Below are positions 47,102 through 59,399 of a DNA stretch of 64,000 nucleotides, in pieces (the first letter of the stretch is position 1; each line of letters starts with the position of its first letter). A model generated the notes under the pieces. That model ran no database searches, was not told the origin of the DNA, and saw nothing but the letters and a program-made list of their open reading frames with translations. The position numbers and the translations under genes were made by a program. This DNA comes from Apium graveolens (taxonomy: Eukaryota; Streptophyta; Magnoliopsida; Apiales; Apiaceae): the NCBI RefSeq assembly GCF_009905375.1, contig NC_133648.1, forward strand, positions 90,398,631 to 90,462,630, read 5' to 3'.

Positions 47102-47719
47102 TGTTAGGTCACACACACTGTAGAAGGGGGTTGAATACAGTGTTTACTACAATCAAATCGAATATAAGAACTCAAGTAATAAAACACATATTTTATTTAA
47201 CACAATAAACTCTGTTACAAAGAGCTGTTCTCTCTCAGTGATGAACAAATTATCATGAGAGCTGCTAGGGTTACAATGAATAATAAAACTCGATTATAAT
47301 AACACCTATAGTGTAAACCCTATGTCTGTGTTTATAAACTACACAGTTACAAGATAATCTTCTAATTGATATCGAATACAATTTTGCTTCCTAATATATA
47401 TCAATCAGTTATCTTTTCTTCCAAGTATTCTATTCCTAATAGAATTCTTCTCCATGCATATCTCTTCTTATGTTTGTCTTGATCTTCTTTCCTTTCAATC
47501 AACCTCCTTCCTTATCTGAACGTCTCCTTAAGTCCTGATATTATCTCCTGATAAATATCTCCTGATAACTTAAGTTCTTACAACTTAAGTTCTGATATCT
47601 TAAGTCCTGACTTCAGTATAAGTACTGATTTCCAGTTAAGTGCTGATTTGTCCTGTTAAGTAAGATCTGAAAACTAAACACAAATCATATTAGACATAAC
47701 ATCACAAATATATCTAACA
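47102..47719 (-). repeat. 5' LTR of copia element 2
   Basis: 618 bases, direct copy of 35191-35808 without length differences. The decamer run is at 47520-47660. Confidence 0.94.
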
Positions 47720-48543
47720 TATTAAGTATTTTTATTAGTTTATATCGTTGTGTTATTGTCATGCTTTCATATGAACCCATGGTGACGATGGGTTCTATTA
47801 TGGGCTAATCGTGATTATGGGATCCTAGCGGATTTATTATGGATTTCTTTAGTTAATTGTTTAATACCTTGGTATATGTTGATTGTATGATATCTAGCAT
47901 AGGTGTTGCTTATTCGTCTTATGTGCGTCACGAACATGTAAGATAGCCCGTTAATCTCTTGTGAAACAACAGTGAATCTTGAGATTTAGAACTTGCCATG
48001 CTAGCATAGGTTCGTGTATTGTATGCATGATTAGTGGGTAACTCTAACCGTTTTACTTGCCCTATGTAATCATATAAATAACTTGCGCTTAAATCGTTGT
48101 ATTGTCAAATTCTGTAGACATATAGGGTCTCAACATAATTGATGCCTGTTCAACTTCTATCTTAATTATGGATGCTTGGTAGAATGATACTCTTACAACG
48201 AAAGTTGGCGTTAATTAGTTTCGTGTTGTTCGATTAATATCATCACCACTACATGCTAAGGGTAATAACAATGATTATTGAATGAAGTAGTAATGACGTT
48301 ATGATCTCATGTGTGTTTAATATTGTTAATTCAAGTGTTTAATTCCTGTAGTTAATATTAGTTAATCAACCTTAATTGTTATTGTCATGACATTGAAGAA
48401 TAATCATACATTGGTGAGTAAGTGTTAATTAAATATAATTAATCAGAGTCTCTGTGTGAACGAACTAGAAATCATTCTATATTACTTGCGAACGCGTATA
48501 CTTGCATAAATTGTTTAGCGCATGCTTTGTGCATAACACATGC

Positions 48544-49546
48544 AGTACGAAGGGCTGATCCCTTTTATATCTGCTACAGACCACCCGATAGCCGATTTGA
48601 ATTCTCTCAGAATCCTCAAGAGCTTGTCCTCGTCACTACCTGAAAGGTCAGATGCAATAATAACAGGCAAAGTAGATGCTTCACCTAAAAAACCATACCT
48701 GAAGTGTTCAGGCAATGGTTTAAGCTCCAAAGTAGGTGCTTCCTCAATAGATAGTTTGAGCTTTCCCTCAGCATTCTTGAGATCAGTATTACCAAGAGAT
48801 TCAAATGGCATATCTAACTTCCGTTTCCAAGGAGAAGCATTCAAATATTGTAACTGCTCATTGCCTTCATCATCTTCACTGTAGAAATCCCCCAATAAGG
48901 CTTTTTCTAAGGCGTCAGATCTTAGCATATGATCAAGTTCTGAAATAACTGCAGAATCGACCAAATCCACCTTGAAGCACTCCTCAACTTCTGTAGGGAA
49001 TTTCATCGCATTGAATACCTTGAATGTCACATCTTGATCTTGCACCCTCATAGCGAGTTCACCTTTTTGCACATCTATCAAGGTACGGCCTGTGGCCAAG
49101 AAAGGTCTTCCCAAGATTATAAGAATCTTCTTATCTTCCTCGAAATCCAGAATGACAAAATCTGCAGGAAAGATGAGCTTGTCCACCTTTACTAGCACGT
49201 CCTCCACAATGCCTCGTGGGTATGTAATCGAACGATCAGCCAATTGTAGAGACATGTAGGTGGGCTTCAGATCAGGAAAATTCAGCTTTTTGAAGATAGA
49301 TAACGGCATCAAATTGATGCTTGCTCCCAAATCGCAAAGGCACTTGTCAAATGACAACTTGCCAATGGTGTAAGGAATGGTGAAGCTACCTGGATCCTTA
49401 AGCTTTGAAGGTAACTTTTGTTGCAGAACGACACTGCACTCTTCCGTCAGAGCAACAGTATCAAGATCATCCAGTTTCACCTTCCTCAAAAGCATACCTT
49501 TCATGAATTTCGCATAACTAGGCATTTGCTCAAGAGCCTCCGCGAG
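48544..49546 (-). pseudogene. Athila element A pol, 5' part: aspartic protease to RT start
   Basis: Begins within AEALEQMPSYAKFMKG at the rearrangement point, so the N-terminal Gag part is missing. The protease motif is [15 protein letters not shown] (Athila-type DLGA), with [20 protein letters not shown] and ILGRPFLATG downstream, then the RT lead-in AIGWSVADIKGISPSYC. The frame is open from the junction to 48544, where the solo LTR begins. It is nearly the same protein as 51066-51690 on the other strand. Confidence 0.9.
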
Positions 49547-51690
49547 CATTTATGATTAAGACTTGTTACTTACTGCTTCCGGTTGTGTTTCAGGTACTCT
49601 AGCGAGCGTTTATGCAAACACATTCTCGCACTCGCAAGAGGAATCTGGATAAAGATGAGGAGACAGATACAGCTCTTGACTTTCCGGATAAGATATTCGG
49701 ATAAAGAGAGTGAAAAGAAAGAACCTAAAATAATGGATGATCGTGTAGTTCAAGCTGATCCAGCTTTTATGGACTTTTCTTGGCCTAAATTTGATGATAT
49801 TCAGTCAAGCATCATTCATCCGGCTATTCAGGCCAATACTTTTGAAATTAAGCCGGGCACTATTCAGATGGTGCATAATTCTGTTTCTTTCGGAGGTGCT
49901 GTGAATGAAGATCCCAACATGCATATTAGGAATTTTGTCGAGATCTGTAGTACTTTTAAATATAATGGTGTTACTGATGAGGCTATCAAGCTGAGGCTTT
50001 TCCCATTCTCTCTGAGGGACAAATCTAAGGACTGGTTATATTCTTTACCTGCTGGGTCCATCACTACTTGGGAAGATCATGCACAAAAGTTTCTGGTGAA
50101 CTTTTATCCAATGGCCAAGACTGCAGCTATGAGGAGTGCTCTTACTCAGTTTGCGCAGCAACAAGGGGAATCTATGTGCGAAGCTTTGGAGCACTACAAG
50201 GAGATGTTGAGAAAGTGTCCACATCATGGTATGCGTGACTGGATGGTGATCACATTGGTTTTTACAATGATTTGGGGGCCCAATCTAGGCCCATGCTCGA
50301 TGCAGCTTTTGGAGGCGCCTTGTGGGCCAAAAGCTATACTGAGGCCAATAATCTCATAGAAACTATGGCTGTAAACGAGTATCAAAACCCAATCAAAGGA
50401 TGATGCCTGGGAAGGTAGCAGACATTCTGGAAGTTGATGCAGCTATAGCTATTGCAGCGCAGCTACAGGCGCTGTCTATGAAGGTCGATTCTTTAGCCAA
50501 CTATGGAGTAAATCAAATAGCTAGTGTTTGTGAGCTTTGTGCAGGATCTCATGCTACGGATCAGTGTTCTCTTGTTAATGAATCTGTTCAGTATGTGAAC
50601 AATTTTCAGCGACCGCAGCAGCCTGTGCCTGCTACTTATCATCCTAATAACAGAAAACATCCCAATTTGAGCTGGAGCAATAATAAGAATACTGTTCAAC
50701 AACTGTATCAGCAAGCTACAAGTAAACAGTTTAATCCACCTGGATTCCAGTAACCTTAGCAATTTGCTCAAAGGCAATCATATCCTCAAGAAGGAGGTGT
50801 TGCTCCACCTTCTAGTGCTGATTTTGAGGAGTTAAAGTTGTTGTGCAAAAGTCAGACTATTTCGATCAAGACCTTGGAAAATCAAATTGGACAAATAGCC
50901 AATACCTTGCTCAATCGTCAACCTGGAACACTTCCCAGCGATACTGAAGTGCAAGGCATGAAGGAAACTAAAGAGTAAGTCAAAGCTTTAAGGTCTGGAA
51001 AAGTTGTTGATGCTAAAAAAACAAAAGATTGAGAAGTTGAAGTTGTAGATGAAGAAGGAACGCAAATGGAGAAAGAGGCGGAACCAAGGAAGACTACTGT
51101 TGAACACACTCTTCCTGAGGGTAATACAGGAGAGAAACAACTCTATCTTCCACCACATTTTCCTAAGCGATTGCAAAAACAAAAGCTGGACAAGCAATTT
51201 AGTAAGTTTCTGGAGGTATTCAAGAAACTTCACATCAACATACCTTTCGCTGAGGCTCTGGAGAAAATGCCTAGTTATGCGAAATTCATGAAAGGTATTC
51301 TTTCAAGGAAGGTGAAACTGGATGATCTTGATACCATTGCTCTGACGGAAGAGTGCAGTGCCGTTCTGCAATAAAAGTTACTTCCAAAGCTTAAGGATCC
51401 AGGTAGCTTCACCATTCCTTGCACCATTGGCAAGTTATCATTTGATAAGTGCCTTTGCGATTTGGGAGCAAGCATTAATTTGATGTCGTTGTCTATCTTC
51501 AAAAAGCTGAATTTGCCGGATCCGAAGCCCACCTATATGTCTCTACAATTGGCTGATCGTTCGATTACATACCCACGAGGCATCGTGGAGGACGTGCTAG
51601 TAAAGGTGGACAAGCTCATCTTTCCTGCAGATTTTGTCATTCTGGATTTCGAGGAAGATAAGAAGATTCCCATAATCTTGGGAAGACCTT
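49547..51690 (+). mobile_element. Athila-like fragment C (gag-protease), inverted relative to element A
   Basis: Begins in the untranslated leader just upstream of gag with no LTR or PBS to its left, and runs through gag into protease until the Tekay-like insertion at 51691 after ...ILGRP. Its right part would lie beyond the window. Orientation is opposite to element A, which it abuts. Confidence 0.85.
49612..51690 (+). pseudogene. Athila fragment C gag and aspartic protease
   Basis: ATG at 49612 (MQTHSRTRKRNLDKDEETD), a frameshift near 49700, then the retrotransposon Gag core (FSWPKFDDIQSSIIHPAIQA to ALEHYKEMLRKCPHHGM), a frameshift near 50255, an in-frame stop near 50400, the zinc knuckle CELCAGSHATDQC, stops near 50754, 50976 and 51030, LYLPPHFPKRLQKQKLDK, then protease with [10 protein letters not shown] after a TAA at 51372. 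Gag and protease here complement what element A lacks, but the two are in opposite orientations and each is broken. Confidence 0.88.
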
Positions 51691-54600
51691 TGTAATACCC
51701 CCAGATCCGGGGTCGGGGATCCGGGTCGTCACGGTCTTTCTTTCCACAATATCACTTCACTTAATTAATAATAATAACCTTATGCTGTGACCCCACACTA
51801 ACACACATCACAACCCGTTATAGTCTCAGAGATGAAATTTAAATAAGTACAAGTCTTTGAATCCACAATTTAAAAGTTATTACAACCCAAAATGATTTCT
51901 TGATAAATTTACAGTTAATTGCCATTATCTGCCACAAGTTATAATTATACATAATTGATTCTCAAAAGTAGATGGTCTGATCTACAATAGATCTACCTCG
52001 GCAGCTATAGCAGCTACAACATCAACGGGAAGACGCGGGACGCTTCCCACGCGCTTGCGTTGGGTCTGCTGGAGTCTGGCCATCTTTCCTAACTGTTGTT
52101 GTGTGATGAAGAAATAAAGCAAGGGTGAGCAGCAAGCCCACCAAAATAATATGTATAATGATTTATAATATATGAGCCTTCTCATAGTACTCATGAAAGT
52201 CTTGATCAAAAGAAATGAACCAAGTTTGATATCTTAATGCGATGAAGTCGCAAAATATTCAGTATATATACATATATACTTTTCAAAATCTTGGAAGTCC
52301 TCTTCCATGCATAATATACACAGAGTTCCAGTGTATAACTGTATAAAAATATCGTTGCAAGGTGATCTCATATATCTAACCTTGTCCCAACGTTTTTCTG
52401 AAAATCTTTGTCATGCATAAGATAATCATTAACTAGATATAAGTTTAAAAGATGAAGTTACAAGATACCCCAAAATACTTATATCTTTCCCAAATACTAC
52501 TTGAACAACCCCCGTTCAAGTTATAATCAGTTTCAAAGGTTCATCACATAAATGAGACTACAAGACAAGATTTGAATAGATTCAATCTTTGAATATCATT
52601 ATAAATAATGAAGTTACGAGATACTTCATTAAGACCCGATATATAAATATATTCATATATATCTCCCATACATTTCCTGAAAACCTCTATCATGTAAAGT
52701 ATGAATAGAGTTGCAATATCCAATGAATTTGGAAGGAAAAGAATTTTGGCATAAACCAGATATCTTGCTGATCAGGCAAAGATACCAATAAGTAACCTTT
52801 TCTACTGTAGATGGATGAATTCCTCACCGGTCATCACCCTGGCCGCATTAGGACCTCGCGCTAGACCGTTACCCGGCCACTCACGCGTTGATGGACTGCC
52901 ACCCAGCCACTTATACTTTATAGACCGTACCCCGGCCTGTCGCTTATGCCGACTCAATCAGATGGACTTACTTCCTGAACATTGGGCAAGTAATCAAATT
53001 ATTTTCTCAAAACAGCAACCATGTTGCGAATATAAAATACACCACAGAGCCGGATCCCCAAGATTTTTGAGCGAATATTCAAGTCTCCTTCGAAAGGAAG
53101 ATCTTAAATCGGAAAACGAGTTTTGGGATCCGCTCTAACTTTTAAAATCATTTTGAAGACTCGAAAACATTTTTAAGAATGTTTGGAGTAAAGCTGATTT
53201 AATGAAATAAATCAGTCCCGATATATTAGAAAATATCTGAATATTATTATTTAAATAATATTCCCATAAAGAATAATCTTTATAAAAATAATTGAAGTAG
53301 AAGTTTTAAAACTTATACTTGAAACGAGTATTAAATAACCAAAGATACACTTATATGAAAGTATTATCTTTATTTGAATAATCAAAAATAAGTTTGATTA
53401 TTAACACCTTATTCTTTAATAAAATAAAGAATATATTTCAGTTATAAGCGGAGTCATAATACCTCGAATGAATATTATAAATAATATTCATTAAATAAAA
53501 TAAAGGAGTCATGCATCCTCAAATGAATATCCAAGTAATATTCAATAAATAATATAAAGGAGTCATAAGTCCTCGAATGAATATTCAAGATAATATTCAT
53601 TAATAAAATAAAGTTATCGAATAAACCTTATTCGATTAATAGTTTTGAAAACTATAACCATATATATATTTATAACTATATATATATCATATACTCGGGA
53701 ACATCTACTCCTGGTTTTAGAAAAGGGTTCACCTTTGGGTCCCTATACTAAGGGTATATGCAAGTTACCGCTATTCTCTAGCATAGGTATTATCAACTGA
53801 ACCAACAGATATATATGGCAAGAATACGAAACAGGCATGCATATATATACCATATCAGCATGCTTCAATATATCGCAACATTTGCTAATTAACCAACATG
53901 GATCTATCGCAAGATAATGCATATACATATATTCATCACAACAACAGTATAACGGGTAGAAAACTTGCCTCAGCGACTGGGGGTTACGAATGGCTCGGGA
54001 CGAGTCTGGTAACCTATAAGCAACAAGTAAGTTGGAATTAAACCAAAGTCACTTGTAAATCTATACTCTAACCAACTCAGACTCTAACGCTCGTTTTGCG
54101 CTTACTGATTTGCTTAAGTCACCCGGGTACCCTCGGCTCCACCATTTTTAATAATTTAACCTTTACGAGTTTTAAGGCGATTCCTTCGCGAGTGTCTTAC
54201 CAACTGCCTAACACACTTACCATAAATGTTTCATACATTAATTAACCCTTTTTGGTCTTTAACCTATGTTTCAAAGTAAGGCGAGGGGAAAAGTTTCGTT
54301 CGCGAAACGCCGTTACTTGAAACGGTCGTTTCTCCTAAACCGTGCATCGGAATCGAACGAACTACATATCAAAACGAAGCTCGTAACATGAGCTATCTAG
54401 ACATGGCAATTGTCATAATTTAGCAGGGGGTTCTCGGGTCCTAATGTTATGCACAAAAACAGTCTAAAGAAAATCGGACGTTACGACGGCTATGTTTACG
54501 CGATTTCCAATATTTTAAACCATTCAAAACCATCCCAAATCAACCTCAAATCCAACATACAACCAACATCCATCCTTATCACATCATAACAACCCCAACC

Positions 54601-55754
54601 AATTCAATTTAATCATTCATACTTATGCCTAAGCTTAACTTTAATCATACTTAAGTTCTTTTAATCAAAACAACAACATTTACCAATCCAACAACATCCC
54701 AAAACTCACTAATCTCTACATACACAACCATCAAGCCTCTCATGAACTACAATACTCATATTATGCTCTTAACATTCAATAACAAAGCTTGGTTAAGAGA
54801 TTATACCTTCCTTGAAGCTTTTTAACACAACACAAGAACTTTGAATGCCTAAAGAACCTTGATCCTTGCTTGTATAACCTTAATCTTTCATAAAAATTCA
54901 AGAAAACTAAAGTTATTTATTGAAGGTTACTATTCACCATCTTCTTCCTTGATTTATTGGAAGAGATTGTGAAGGAATTAGGAGCTTAAACTTATAGCAT
55001 ATCCATATCTATGTACAAGGAAGCTTAGATAATTACCTTGTGATTTAACAATGCTTGGAACTTGATTTTTGATTTTTCTTCCTTTGAAAAAGATTAAAAG
55101 CCGAGAGCAATGCTTGAAGAATGAAAAATTTGGTGTTTGCTTTGATTTGTTTTGGCTAGCTAGGTTGTTTTGGTTTTGTTTTTGGTTAATTACCCTTCTA
55201 ACCTTGAACTTTGTGTGGTTTACAATCATCCAACAATTCCTTCCTTTTTTGTCATGCCTATGTCACCTTGCACATGTCATAATGCTCCCACTTGTCCACA
55301 CCTTGTGGTTTGATGATGTCACAATCCCTGGCTTCTTGTACAAGCTTGTCTCTTGGTCACTTATTTGTTTTACGGTTCGCTTATCTTTCGTTCTCGTTTA
55401 TCGTTTGAGGGATCATACCCGGGATCTTATTACTTAGGTTCCCTTAACCTTTCTCAATATATTATATTCCTTTTATGATCCTCTCCTATAATCCTTTAAT
55501 TTAAATCCTTTTTTTTATCCTGTTACCTTTTTCTCAATTCTTCCCGTATCTAGTGGATTTCCGGGAAAAAACAAAGTGTTCGGAATTGGATTCTGACGAT
55601 CTTTACATACACTTATATACCATATAGAGTACTAATAAAATCTCAGAATATCCATAACAGAACCCCTACATAGTGTGGCATGAAAAGTTTTCTCGTTCAG
55701 CAAAAACACTATTCATAAGGGTTTCAAAATTTCTCAAAAATTGGGGTTATTACA
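51691..55754 (-). repeat. 3' LTR of element D (4,064 bp)
   Basis: TGTAATACCCCCAGATCC... to ...GGGGTTATTACA. It contains a 54-55-bp minisatellite with three units and AT-rich sequence. Open frames at 51982-52209 (minus) and 52815-53138 (plus) recur in the other LTR but look non-coding. Confidence 0.93.
53451..53615. repeat. Three-copy 54-55-bp minisatellite in the LTR of element D
   Basis: Units start with GAGTCAT at 53451, 53506 and 53560 and include CCTCGAATGAATAT. The third unit has 10-base inverted arms AATGAATATT / AATATTCATT around a short loop. Confidence 0.88.
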
Positions 55755-55770
55755 GTCTCCCCTCCTTAAA
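55755..55770 (-). other. Polypurine tract of element D
   Basis: Coding-strand AAGGAGGGGAGAC directly precedes the 3' LTR. Confidence 0.8.
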
Positions 55771-55989
55771 AGGATTCCCTTCCCGGAATCAGATAGAAAT
55801 AAATAGGGATACCTTCTTAATATTGCACTTTCTAACTCTCAAGTCAATTTTCCCACATTGTGGTCCTGCCACCAAACTCTGCCTAGTTTGATAATCCTTC
55901 CCCTAAGCACTTGTTCCTTTTCACTCTATAACCCTTCCTGGTTGCTCCATATAGGTTACGTCGGGTTGCATGTCTATGCGCTCATATGC

Positions 55990-56600
55990 CCCTATTTATC
56001 TGGCATCTGAATTACACTTCCTTAACATTGATACGTGAAACACGTTACGAACTTGTTACATGTTCGGGGTTAGGGCTAGCTCATATAACTTCCCAATATG
56101 TCTTAATATATCCAAGGGTCCAACAATTCGTGGACTTAGCTTTCATTTCTTTCCGAACCTCATCCTTCCTTTCCAAGGGAATACCTATAACAACACTAGG
56201 TCCCCTACTTCCTATTCTTTGTCCTTTCGTGTCAAATCAACATATTTATCATGTCCATCTTGGGCTACTACCTGCCGTCCTCTGATTAGATCTATTATAT
56301 CCCTGGTCCTTTGGACAACTGCGGGTCCGAGCATCTTGCGCTCTACAACTTAATCCTAACATAAGGGAGATCGACATTGTCTTCCCTCAAGGATCTCATA
56401 AGGCGATACCTCGATACTAACATACGATCGATTATCGTGAGATAACTTAATCTGCGTTAAGTGATCATTTCAAATTCTTTCAAGTCTATTACACCGGCTC
56501 TCATCATAGCTTCTAGCATTATATCTTTTGCTTCTCACTACCCATCCTTTTCCAGTTCGTAGTCGTTGCTATCTTCCGTACATAATATTATACTGGTTAC
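55990..56600 (-). pseudogene. Element D integrase C-terminal region
   Basis: By-eye minus-strand translation gives VVQRTRDIIDLIRGRQVVAQ, KYVDLTRKDKE, EVGDLVLL, WKGRMRFGK, LSPRIVGPLDILRHIGKLYE and VFHVSMLRKCNSDAR. These match the end of chromovirus integrase, including the GPF/Y module. Several stops and frameshifts interrupt it. I did not find a chromodomain after it. Confidence 0.7.
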
Positions 56601-59399
56601 ACTTTTGCTCGTTAGTGTTCTATAACCTTTTAATAACCACGTCAACCTTAGTATCATGAACGTGTTTCCATTCTGAATACCACCATAACTTTACTACTCC
56701 TTTTTCAGCTGCTTCTATCTTTGGAAGCTTAATCCTTCATATAGAAGTAAAGGAATTTGTTGAGAGATCACTATGATCATGAACACTTGTTATATCGCTT
56801 AGTTAGTACAGAAGGTGGCCAGCCTTTAGTACTTGACAAGCAATTAAACAATAGCTGGTATCCTACTAGGCTTCTATCACACAGATAGATAGTCATTCGG
56901 CAATACCTCCCCTTTCTGGAAGGGTTGTTCTTCTCAGCTTACATGAAATGAAAAGAAGAGAAAAGAATGAATTGAAGAGAATTGTATATATGAAAAAAAA
57001 AATATACTGCCACAAAATATCTGGCTTGGAACCTACCTCTGAACTATAGAGGTTTGTCATAGGAGAACAAATCATATACGTATATAAATCAACATTAAGC
57101 ATTATAGCCTCGTATTTCCCATGCCTAAATATTTTCGCTATCCCGTCCATCATTCTATGGACCCACACTCTTCCTCGAGCTTATACATAATCACCTTTGA
57201 AACTCCCTCGACATCGAAAATCGAATCTGGGATCTCATTCTATACATCATCGTTACTAGAATTCTATGCTTGCACCGCAACCTTCCTCATATAATAATAC
57301 GACTCTCTATTGATAAGAAAGAATAATTATTCACCAGGTAGATACTCTACTTAATTAGTCTATCAATGATAACTTATACACTACCACGACCCGATTAGTG
57401 GTACTCAATCTCAACACCCATTCCAATACAACTCTCATGGTTGTAATCAGCTCACTACTCGCAGAATCATTGCTGCCTTACTATGGTCCACCACTGACCC
57501 ACTGTAGTCATTCATTTTCCCTGAAGTCTTAATAGCTAACCATACAGAGTCCATACATCTCGTATCAAATCCTTCTAAGGAGGTAACATAATCACCATTC
57601 CTGATTCATGAAGAACACTCCTGATCCTGACATACATACATGACATGAAGCAGATAAAAGTGCAGAAGAGTTTCAATCAAAGCAATGATAGTAGGTTAAT
57701 ACCATTCTTAATCATACGCCCTAAATAGAAGAATTAACTCAAGGGTTCATCTAGTCCTTTTTGAAACATGGTCCTGGCTTATCTCAAGATAGGACCTTCT
57801 AAGATAGATAGCCCGTTCATGGCGATTACACGAATTAAACCTTTACCAACTACTATTACGGTTGGGTATTGCACAGTCATCAGAAGGAATGTCAATCTTC
57901 CAAACCATAATTCAACCTTCACATTTTTAACCATCATCACTGTATTCTTTTGGCACACGCGCCTATAATTATCCACTTACCTTTAAAGTGTCGGCCACCT
58001 CTTTGGCCTTTCCTGATAGTAAAATTTCCTTACAGTCAATGTCATTTTAACCACCTCCAAATAAATTTTCTACCTTATTTCCGATCACTGCTTGAGTGAA
58101 TATGTTTTCCTTAAAATCAGATGGGAAAAAAAATATCACCATTTTTCCATAAGTTATTGCCTCATTCTTTAGAGGCTAATCACTGTCAAGACTGACTCTC
58201 AATCATACTTAGAACATTTTTTTTTATCTTAAGTCCTAATTGCCCTGAACAATTTCGACCATTACTGGTTCGATCCATACTTTCTCGTGGTTTAACACGT
58301 GCCCCACTTGGCATCATTATAATTACGTCATATTTCCTTTATCCACATTTCTATTCTTGAGAATTTTGAATATTACCTTTTTCCTTATAAAACCTCTAAG
58401 GTTATCCTTCAATCGTTCCTCCTGTATTCCCTAGATACAGGGCATATCACAATACCATTTACTAATAGTAGAACCATTGTCTATATACTTCTGCAAAATT
58501 TCTCCACTGATTCTTAAAGGTTGTTGTTACCTTAACCCTTTCCCAATCATACTGTCAAAACTCATACTGTCCCTATTAAGGGTGACATGCCAACCTTTAT
58601 GCAGTCCCCTAGGATTCATTTTAAGTTACCAATGTTCTATCCTTAATTCCACCTTAAAAAGGTACCTGCATCCTTCCACGAATAAATCAAGTCATATATC
58701 CTTGATAGATTATCATATTCATCATTCCCACCTCGATAGTCTATACCTAACTTCATAATAGCATCCTTATTCAAATTGAGGTCAATCCATATGGCCTCCA
58801 AAAGATAACAACGGTTATCCGCTTGTCTTGCCTAATTTGGTAACGATAACAAGGATGTTCTGGAAGATATTGGTCGTGTTCAACGTGAACTTCTTCTTAA
58901 TAATTCCTTATTTACTTTTGTTGTTTATCTCAACAGTCACCTCAATGTTGGGATATCTTTCATACCTGGCGTCTCCCTTTCTGGGTATCAAGCCACCGGT
59001 CTTACATTTCACCTTCTTGAAGGTCACTTCCTTCATCCAATTTTTCCTAATTTCTTACTTCCTTATCCCCTTAGTCTATCCGCGTCTCATTATTTATCCT
59101 TCGAATTATCTCAAGGTTTCCTCGAATCCTCCCAACTTACAGGGGATAACTATATGTATCTCTTATGCCCTCAACCATCAATTTTAACTTATGGTGAATC
59201 ACCCTCATCCTGACGAATGCATACTTTTCTATTTCTATTGCTACGAGTCGTTAGGGTTTCCTCATACCCAACTCCCTTATCATACCTCAAACTCTATTGC
59301 CGTTATATTCCTTTCCACTTCAATTTCTTTTTTTTTATTTTCCTTTCTCTTATCATTATTTCATGAACCAACACAACATAAGCATTGATTTCAACATCC
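56601..59399 (-). other. Degraded interior of element D, unassigned
   Basis: About 2.8 kb lying where protease, RT and the rest of integrase would be expected. I could not recognise any protein motif on either strand by eye. Plus-strand open frames here are short and look like antisense noise. Confidence 0.5.

Larger units (their letters stand above)
35191..47719 (-). mobile_element. Ty1-copia element 2 (SIRE-like lineage), 12.5 kb
   Basis: Identical-length LTRs (618 bases, TGTTAGGTCAC...TCTAACA) flanked by a perfect TATTA duplication (35186-35190, 47720-47724). The interior is read on the minus strand: PBS, gag with three zinc knuckles, pol, a 1.5-kb spacer, a large third ORF and a polypurine tract. 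I count roughly 25 differences between the LTRs by eye (about 4%). The layout equals that of copia element 1 but the LTRs are half the length and unrelated beyond the first bases, so it is a different family of the same lineage. All ORFs are broken. Confidence 0.93.
34613..48538 (+). mobile_element. Solo LTR of the same Athila family, inverted and split by copia element 2
   Basis: TGATAAGTGGC at 34613 to GTGCATAACA at 48538, flanked by CATGC (34608-34612 and 48539-48543). The LTR sequence is 34613-35190 plus 47720-48538, about 1,392 bases without the inserted copia element and its duplicated target. It is homologous along its length to the reverse complement of 23512-24926. The flanks are both RT coding sequence of Athila A: removing the LTR joins SPSYCMH to KILLEEG. 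No interior of its own remains, so it arose by LTR-LTR recombination. Confidence 0.92.
23512..49546 (-). mobile_element. Athila-like Ty3-gypsy element A (disrupted, 5' end missing)
   Basis: Read on the minus strand: protease and RT start (49546-48544), RT-RNase H-integrase (34612-31900), an env-like ORF (31411-30226), a long 3' untranslated region and a 1.4-kb 3' LTR (24926-23512). Integrase after RT is the gypsy order, and a 'plant transposon protein' ORF after integrase is typical of Athila. The gag gene and 5' LTR are absent: at 49547 the sequence joins an oppositely oriented Athila fragment. Inserts within it are a solo LTR at 25377-29485 and a solo LTR at 34613-48538 that itself contains a copia element. 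The left flank is GGGAC of the satellite; the right duplication is not visible. Confidence 0.88.

Noticed and set aside
51982..52209. 75-codon minus-strand frame in the element D LTR, repeated at 61627-61854
   Set aside because: The few differences between copies change residues (Tyr to Cys, Ala to Val twice), giving no sign of protein constraint.
52815..53138. 107-codon open frame in the LTR of element D, repeated at 62460-62783
   Set aside because: It lies on the antisense strand of the LTR, matches no family I recognise, and recurs only because the LTRs are copies; differences between the two include amino-acid changes.
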